From assembly GCA_946480715.1 (NCBI GenBank), contig CAMLKK010000002.1, positions 124,001 to 188,000 of the forward strand: a stretch of 64,000 nt of DNA, read 5' to 3'. Below are positions 59,432-64,000 of the stretch, one piece after another (the stretch's first letter is position 1; each line of letters opens with the position of its first letter). Below the pieces are notes generated by a model. It made no database searches. It was given only the letters and a program-made list of their open reading frames with translations, and was not told the DNA's origin. The position numbers were made by a program, and so were the translations under genes. Source of the stretch: an uncultured Bacteriovorax sp. GTDB lineage: Bacteria; Bdellovibrionota; Bacteriovoracia; Bacteriovoracales; Bacteriovoracaceae.

Positions 59432-60740
59432 CGTTTACACCGAACAGATTATCTGAATCCACTTGCTTCGCGAGAGTTTGGTAACTCACAAAACCTGCTC
59501 CCGTTGCAGCGTAGCCAAGAGCTTTTTCAAGAGCAATTCCAATCGCCTTGTTTGAATCAGGCATAACGTGGAAATATGTTGAAAGACCATTTGTGAAGAT
59601 GTCGAGCTTCTTTGTTCCGTTAGGATCTTTCGTAGTTACTTTACGCTCAAAGTACATCTGATTGTAGTACTTATAAGATGTACAGCTGTCGAAGAAGAAA
59701 ATTTGGTAACGTTTTGTATTGAACTTAATTTTTTCACCAAGGCTGTACTCAACTGAGTCCAGATCCAAGTGTCCGCCAAGACCAGAGTGTCCGCCATAAA
59801 TCATGACTGAAGCGTTTTCGATAGCATCTTTATAAAACCAGTGGAACGCCAAAGAATCTTCATCAATTCCAGATGGACCAAAGAAAAAGCGATAGATGAT
59901 TTTTCCTTTCTGAAGAGTTTCAACGAATGGAAGATCACCATTAACAGTCTTTGCAACTTTTGCAATTTCTGTTTTTGTCCAAATTTTTGGCATGTATCCT
60001 TTTGCAAGAAGGTGAGTGCGGATCACGCGATAGTTATCAGCATTGATATCACTGCTCTTAAGTGGATTGCGCTCCTTCTCAGGATCATCCATTCCAAAAA
60101 GAACGTGTACAGTGATGTTTCCATTTTCATCCGGAAGGTTGTGGTATTCCGGATATGAGAGTGCTGTGTTCTCATATCTTTCAATTTTTGCTTTTACGAC
60201 TAAATAGTCTTTGCCAGCTTTTAACTTACATCCAGATTGTTCCGGATTCCAAAAATACCAGAAATCTCCCTCTGATTGATAGTGATCATCAGTACAAGGA
60301 TTGTAATCACCAACCATCGCTGCTTCATAAATTGTAGAAGGGTTTACCGGTAAAACGATGTCATAAGTTTTAGTAGGTCCGTTTTCTAAAACAATGTTTC
60401 CATCATATTTGTAAGTGATATTGATAACGTTTCCATTTCTGGCCGCAACTTTGATATCTGAAATAACATGATCGCCTTTAGGTACTGCCGATGCATCAGC
60501 AAAAGACATTGGTCCAATTGAATGCTGAACTTGTTCTTCAATAACACGTCTAAGTGTTTTTTCCGTTGGATTTTTTGCCGTCGTTACATGTTGAACAACG
60601 CCATTAAAAGTCATGCGGGCCTCTGTTGAATTTGATCCAACATAAAGCTTCTTTTCATTTTTTCTTTGATAATTTTGAGCATAGGCACTTGCTGAGACGC
60701 TCGCTACAACTGCGCATACGATGAGTTTTTGATAATTCAT
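59394..60740 (-). CDS. secreted caspase-fold-like protein
   Basis: A 448-residue exported protein (signal LIVCAVVASVSASAYA). A beta-rich N-terminal domain (about 25-200) is followed by a region with ASVMIYGGHSGLGGHLDLDSVEYSLG (His318) and RYQIFFFDSCTSYKYYNQMYF (Cys353). This HG...DSC spacing is that of caspase/clan CD peptidases and mirrors the neighbouring C11 protein. It is not a standard C11 sequence. ATG 60740 is preferred to 60758 because GGGAG lies about 7 nt ahead. The C-terminus is charged (DEDNEKPKAIK). Confidence 0.75.
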   Translation of the reverse strand: MNYQKLIVCAVVASVSASAYAQNYQRKNEKKLYVGSNSTEARMTFNGVVQHVTTAKNPTEKTLRRVIEEQVQHSIGPMSFADASAVPKGDHVISDIKVAARNGNVINITYKYDGNIVLENGPTKTYDIVLPVNPSTIYEAAMVGDYNPCTDDHYQSEGDFWYFWNPEQSGCKLKAGKDYLVVKAKIERYENTALSYPEYHNLPDENGNITVHVLFGMDDPEKERNPLKSSDINADNYRVIRTHLLAKGYMPKIWTKTEIAKVAKTVNGDLPFVETLQKGKIIYRFFFGPSGIDEDSLAFHWFYKDAIENASVMIYGGHSGLGGHLDLDSVEYSLGEKIKFNTKRYQIFFFDSCTSYKYYNQMYFERKVTTKDPNGTKKLDIFTNGLSTYFHVMPDSNKAIGIALEKALGYAATGAGFVSYQTLAKQVDSDNLFGVNGDEDNEKPKAIK

Positions 60741-60828
60741 GGATGACTCCCTCTTCATTTAAAATGCTTTGTGGCCCAGATATATCACTAATCCGGACAG
60801 GGTAGGAACGGCCTGTAATTTTTATAAA

Positions 60829-61875
60829 CTAGGTTTTAGAAGAAAGTTTAGAGGTGAGCTGCCCGCAAGCGGCGAGAATGTCGCTACCTTTGGTGGTTCT
60901 CACGAGAGTGTGCAATTTACGGGCGACGAGAAGCGATTTAAAGACGTCGACGTCCTCTTTCGAAGGTCGCTCATATGAGCTCCCCGGAAAAGGGTTAAAA
61001 GGGATAATATTGATCACGGCCTTTAAAGGAGAGAGAAGACGTTTGAGCTCATCTGCATCCTCCACACGATCATTGAGATTCTTGATCAACAGATATTCAA
61101 ACGTAATAAACTGACCAGGCTTTAGACCTTTCTGCACTTCTGCAAGTTCAGCGAAGAGGTCTTCTAGCGGCCAGTGATCGTTGATAGGAATTAGTTTTTT
61201 TCTGACTTCATTAAATGGTGAGTGCAATGAGAGAGCGAGATTCACTTTTGGAAACTGAGCAAATTTTTTCAAACCCGGTAAATGTCCTGCTGTAGAAAGA
61301 GTTATTTGTTTCGGACCAATTCCCAACCCAAATGGTTCAATAAAAATTTCAATTGCCTTTTTTACGGCATCCGCATTGTGTAGAGGTTCCCCCTGTCCCA
61401 TAAAAACAATGTTCGGAGTAAAAGTATGTTCCGGAAAAATATCACGCAAATAATTCCACGCCACCATGTACTGGCCGATAATTTCTTCCGGATTCAAATG
61501 TCTTTTAAGACCTTGAGTTCCTGTAAAACAGAAACTGCATTTCATCGCACAGCCCACCTGAGTCGACAGACAAACGGTGAATTTTTTATGAAAAGGGATG
61601 AGAACCGTTTCTACCGTTTGATCGTCTTTAAATTTCATTAAAAACTTAATGGTTCCATCTTCGCTTTTTAAAACTTGGGCGATTTCTGGAAGTTCCGTAG
61701 AAAACTGATCATTTAAGGCCGTTGATAATTTGCCAGACAGCTGATTTTTAATTTTTTTTCTTTTGTAAATATTTTGCAAAATCAATGGAGCGAGTGAATC
61801 GGCCATTTGCTCTGATGACAAGAAATTCTGAAGGTCTTCTTGTGTTTTACTGTAGAGAGAAGGTTTTAGGGACAT
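60829..61875 (-). CDS. rlmN: 23S rRNA (adenine2503-C2)-methyltransferase RlmN
   Basis: A 348-residue radical SAM methylase that modifies A2503 of 23S rRNA and A37 of some tRNAs. Motifs: VETVLIPFHKKFTVCLSTQVGCAMKCSFCFTGTQGLKRHL (C-x3-C-x2-C cluster), GEPLHNADAV (GEP), STAGHLPGLKKFA, SLHSPFNEVRKKLIPIN and the catalytic Cys in DILAACGQL. All catalytic cysteines are present. It is divergent from the receiver/HD gene with a 56-nt gap. Confidence 0.96.
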   Translation of the reverse strand: MSLKPSLYSKTQEDLQNFLSSEQMADSLAPLILQNIYKRKKIKNQLSGKLSTALNDQFSTELPEIAQVLKSEDGTIKFLMKFKDDQTVETVLIPFHKKFTVCLSTQVGCAMKCSFCFTGTQGLKRHLNPEEIIGQYMVAWNYLRDIFPEHTFTPNIVFMGQGEPLHNADAVKKAIEIFIEPFGLGIGPKQITLSTAGHLPGLKKFAQFPKVNLALSLHSPFNEVRKKLIPINDHWPLEDLFAELAEVQKGLKPGQFITFEYLLIKNLNDRVEDADELKRLLSPLKAVINIIPFNPFPGSSYERPSKEDVDVFKSLLVARKLHTLVRTTKGSDILAACGQLTSKLSSKT

Positions 61876-61895
61876 TTATTCTTACCAATGAAAAG

Positions 61896-61925
61896 TTGGG
61901 AATTTTTACCATAATAATTTAAGAT
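61896..61925 (+). promoter_or_regulatory. promoter giving a leaderless mRNA for the receiver/HD gene
   Basis: TTGGGA (61896-61901), 18-nt spacer, TAAGAT (61920-61925), 6 nt, ATG 61932. Confidence 0.5.
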
Positions 61926-61931
61926 AGGTCT

Positions 61932-63005
61932 ATGGAAAAGTTTCTCCTCATCGTCGATGATAACAAAGAAATTGTTGAAATCGTATCGGAAGTCCTTGAA
62001 GGACTGTTCGATAAAATCATTTCTGCAGGCACAGTAGAGGAGGCCCAAAACTTACTGGATAAACATCATTTCCAATTCGTCATTCTGGACATCAATCTCG
62101 AAGGGCGTAATGGTGCTGAAGTCATAAAATATTTAATTGATCGTCCGGAAAATCCTAATAATAAATCTTCTTTTGTCATCGTAAGTGGAATTATTAATCC
62201 GGATTTTATTCAGCGAAATTCGCAGCGCTTTGCCGGTATTCTCATGAAGCCGTTCGAACATAGTGAACTTCGACAAATCATTCTCAATGTTCTGTCAGGT
62301 GATAAAAAAGAAGAATCTGCACCTGTGGCTGATCAAGCGTCACTTGATGACGTTCCAACGGTCAAATGTGACCTTCCATTTCCTATTGTTCAGTTAGAGC
62401 AAAGAGTGGAAAAGGTCATGGAGCAGGTGAAAAAGAACACTCGTTTAAAACAGTTATTCAATTCGATGAAAATCGATCGCGCGAGTGATAACTACATTCT
62501 CGCACATATTGGAATGGTGATTAATATCTCCACAGGTATATCCATTCAAATGCAGTGGAACACCGATAAAACTCTTGAAAAATTTGTCTATGCAGCTTAT
62601 TTGCACGACATGGCCATTCACAATCGACCAGATCTTGCAAAAATCAGCAGCAAGGATGAGTTGGAAGAATTGAAATCTACACTTTCGCCTCAGGATTATA
62701 AACTCACTTTGGAACATCCACTTATCGCTGCTAGAACACTGGAAGGTATGCGGGAAATTCCTCCTGATGTTGAGATGATCATCAGGCAGCATCATGAACT
62801 TCCAAAAGAAAATGGATTTCCGATGGGAATTTCGCACGTAAAAATTGTTCCACTTTCAACTGTCTTTATCGTTGCTCACGACATGACAGACTATATTCTC
62901 AATAATCCAAAATGGACTGTGGCCGATTATTTGAATAAGGCGAAAATTAAATTTAAAGGCGCTCACTTCCAAAAAGTTCTTTCTTCTCTCAACGAAATCA
63001 AATAA
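61932..63005 (+). CDS. response regulator with degenerate HD-GYP-like output domain
   Basis: A 357-residue protein. The receiver domain (1-120) is complete: Asp9/Asp10 (IVDDN), phospho-acceptor Asp53 (VILDINLEG), Ser/Thr in IVSG and Lys106 (LMKPF). The output part (about 165-357) shows YAAYLHDMAIHN, LEHPLIAARTL and IIRQHHELPKENGFPMGIS, corresponding to HD-GYP landmarks HD...K, H, HHE-x-x-x-G-GYP, but lacks the HDIGK lysine and has GFP for GYP. Cyclic-di-GMP hydrolysis is thus doubtful, and binding or regulation is possible. TatD follows with a TAATG overlap. Confidence 0.85.
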   Translation: MEKFLLIVDDNKEIVEIVSEVLEGLFDKIISAGTVEEAQNLLDKHHFQFVILDINLEGRNGAEVIKYLIDRPENPNNKSSFVIVSGIINPDFIQRNSQRFAGILMKPFEHSELRQIILNVLSGDKKEESAPVADQASLDDVPTVKCDLPFPIVQLEQRVEKVMEQVKKNTRLKQLFNSMKIDRASDNYILAHIGMVINISTGISIQMQWNTDKTLEKFVYAAYLHDMAIHNRPDLAKISSKDELEELKSTLSPQDYKLTLEHPLIAARTLEGMREIPPDVEMIIRQHHELPKENGFPMGISHVKIVPLSTVFIVAHDMTDYILNNPKWTVADYLNKAKIKFKGAHFQKVLSSLNEIK

Positions 63006-63652
63006 TGAAAATCGATGCACACACTCATCATGAAGGATCTCATCCTGCATTGGTCATGGGAAAGCAGACCACAGGTATTCATCCATGGGAATTGCAAAAA
63101 GAAGTTTCATTGCGCGAATTGCGCTTGAAATTTGAGCAGCTGATATCAAAGCATTCCAATCTCATGGCGATTGGTGAATGTGGTTTAGATAGGTCGCGAG
63201 CAGACTTGTTATCCATCGAAGATCAAACCACCGTTTTAGAATGGCATTTAGATGAAGCAAAAAGAAGGAATCTTCCAGTCATACTACATTGTGTTCGTTC
63301 GCATTCCGATCTTATTGGTCTTTTCAAAAAAGTGAAGATGAAACAAACTTTTATGATTCATGATTTCAATGGAAATGAATTCCAGATCAATGAATATTTA
63401 AAATTTAATCCCTTTTTCTCTTTGGGCAACAGAGGGATAAAACACCTAAAAAAAATTCCACTGAATCGTCTGCTGCTTGAAACAGATGATCAGCTCGAAA
63501 TCTCATTGGATGAACTCTATGCCATTGCTTCACTGGAATTAGGACTTTCTTCTCAGCAATTAGAAAAACAGCTGGAGGAGAATTTTTTAGGCTTTTTTAG
63601 TCAATCTCACAATGTTAGTTCCGCGGACTTCATCAAAAATTTCGGCCGTTAA
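63005..63652 (+). CDS. TatD-family metal-dependent hydrolase
   Basis: A 215-residue TIM-barrel metallohydrolase. Metal-binding pieces: IDAHTHH (Asp4/His6/His8), IGECGLD (Glu), VILHCVRSHSD (His), MIHDFNGN (His) and LLLETDD (Asp). It is shorter than usual TatD (about 260) but retains the ligands. TatD enzymes are exonucleases or deoxyribonuclease-like. Translation is coupled to the receiver/HD gene. The 3' end overlaps the convergent methyltransferase gene by 66 nt, the longest convergent overlap here. Confidence 0.87.
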   Translation: MKIDAHTHHEGSHPALVMGKQTTGIHPWELQKEVSLRELRLKFEQLISKHSNLMAIGECGLDRSRADLLSIEDQTTVLEWHLDEAKRRNLPVILHCVRSHSDLIGLFKKVKMKQTFMIHDFNGNEFQINEYLKFNPFFSLGNRGIKHLKKIPLNRLLLETDDQLEISLDELYAIASLELGLSSQQLEKQLEENFLGFFSQSHNVSSADFIKNFGR

Positions 63653-64000
63653 ATTCCATTTCTTTTTCAGAATAAGATTCTGCCATTCTTTAAAAAGATC
63701 GCGTCCATGGTGCTTGCCTGGTCTTACTAAAACAAACGCATTGCCCTCTGGTTTCAATACGTAATGAATGGCGGAACATAATTGTTCAAAGTCACTGTCG
63801 ATAAAAAAACGGCAGCGATTTTTAAAATCGTTAGGGGAGAGTAGGCCTTCTCCTGGAAAAAAATAGGGTGGATTTGAAAGAACAAGATCGTATTGTTCAT
63901 GAAAACTAACATTGTGAGTGAGTTCCGAATAATTCATGAGATGAAGCTTGAAGTCTCTATCTTTAGCTCCAATCATCTTCACATTTCTGGCAAAATATTC
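63587..64000 (-). CDS. TrmN6/YfiC-like N6-adenine methyltransferase (5' end outside window)
   Basis: C-terminal 138 codons of a small methyltransferase; the frame runs open to the last base, so the SAM-binding N-terminus is beyond the window. The catalytic motif YDLVLSNPPYFFPGEG is followed by the C-terminal half SAIHYVLKPEGNAFVLVRPGKHH and EVRGTNIVRLTKK. The order and wording fit tRNA1(Val) A37 methylase TrmN6/YfiC relatives. The 3' end overlaps tatD. Confidence 0.83.
   Translation of the reverse strand, partial: EYFARNVKMIGAKDRDFKLHLMNYSELTHNVSFHEQYDLVLSNPPYFFPGEGLLSPNDFKNRCRFFIDSDFEQLCSAIHYVLKPEGNAFVLVRPGKHHGRDLFKEWQNLILKKKWNLTAEIFDEVRGTNIVRLTKKA

Noticed and set aside
60793..60822. ACAGG/CCTGT hairpin with T-rich flank as terminator of rlmN
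   Set aside because: The T-tract lies on the wrong side for minus-strand transcription, and both neighbouring genes are on the minus strand.
62454..62837. 127-codon minus-strand ORF opposite the receiver/HD gene
   Set aside because: It lies wholly inside a well-supported gene on the other strand, with Cys/His/Phe-rich shadow composition and no ribosome site.
1..64000. CRISPR arrays, insertion sequences, prophage, tRNA and rRNA genes
   Set aside because: Looked for in the gaps and among the products. No regularly spaced repeats, transposase or integrase, cloverleaf or rRNA-like stretch was seen.

Overview
The window is 64 kb of AT-rich, very gene-dense Gram-negative chromosome with about 70 protein genes and no rRNA, tRNA, CRISPR array or insertion sequence that I could recognise. 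The content points to a Bdellovibrio-and-like organism, probably of the Bacteriovorax/Peredibacter side: many small secreted hydrolases (MepA-type murein endopeptidase, lytic transglycosylase, clostripain-like peptidase, phospholipase A2-like protein, thermonuclease, two phospholipase D proteins), a TamA/TamB pair, many outer-membrane barrels, two YkgJ cysteine-cluster proteins and low GC. That assignment is an inference from gene content, not from a marker gene.

Layout. 1-9.3 kb: end of an ABC exporter, Hsp20, a PilJ-like sensor kinase, two outer-membrane barrel proteins, an EEP hydrolase/ClsB-like phospholipase D operon and a 5'-nucleotidase. 9.3-13.6 kb: an MMPL/RND lipid exporter divergent from a MlaC-like/TolC-like pair. 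13.6-19.6 kb: double-PAS kinase, DUF72, alpha/beta hydrolase, DUF1330, and a minus-strand operon (tiny basic peptide, zinc ribbon, aspartase, DUF924). 19.7-24 kb: DUF421-tamA-tamB, preceded by a sigma-54-like site. 24.3-25.6 kb: a second small-basic-protein/zinc-ribbon operon with a peroxiredoxin-like protein. 25.7-34 kb: methylase-like protein, DUF1993, an uncharacterised protein with distant glycosylase-like motifs, Mn-type SOD, PpiC, FMN reductase, SNase, PLD, methyltransferase, GST and TruA. 34-41.5 kb: cell-wall enzymes, pyroglutamyl peptidase, mgtE with a candidate leader peptide, EamA transporter and cysteine-cluster proteins. 41.5-50.4 kb: AlkC-like glycosylase, PQQ-type dehydrogenase, then a sulfoxide-synthase (OvoA-type)/PLP-decarboxylase fusion followed by a class V PLP lyase, a desaturase and an epimerase. 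50.4-64 kb: ArfB, YgiQ, PLA2-like protein, AI-2E transporter, TVP38 protein, a Dph6-like protein with an altered PP-loop, an HAD lipoprotein, two adjacent secreted caspase-fold proteins, rlmN, a receiver/HD protein, TatD and a partial methyltransferase.

Three things stand out. First, the OvoA-type/decarboxylase fusion beside an EgtE/OvoB-type lyase suggests a thiol-imidazole pathway that ends in a decarboxylated product rather than in methylated ovothiol. Second, a 20-residue ORF with an acidic, proline-containing start (MDEDP) sits directly before mgtE, reminiscent of the MgtL magnesium-sensing leader. Third, many promoters place the -10 box 6-7 nt before the ATG with no Shine-Dalgarno sequence, which predicts widespread leaderless mRNAs. 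In addition, nearly every convergent gene pair overlaps or abuts, six of them by exactly four bases with interlocked stop codons.
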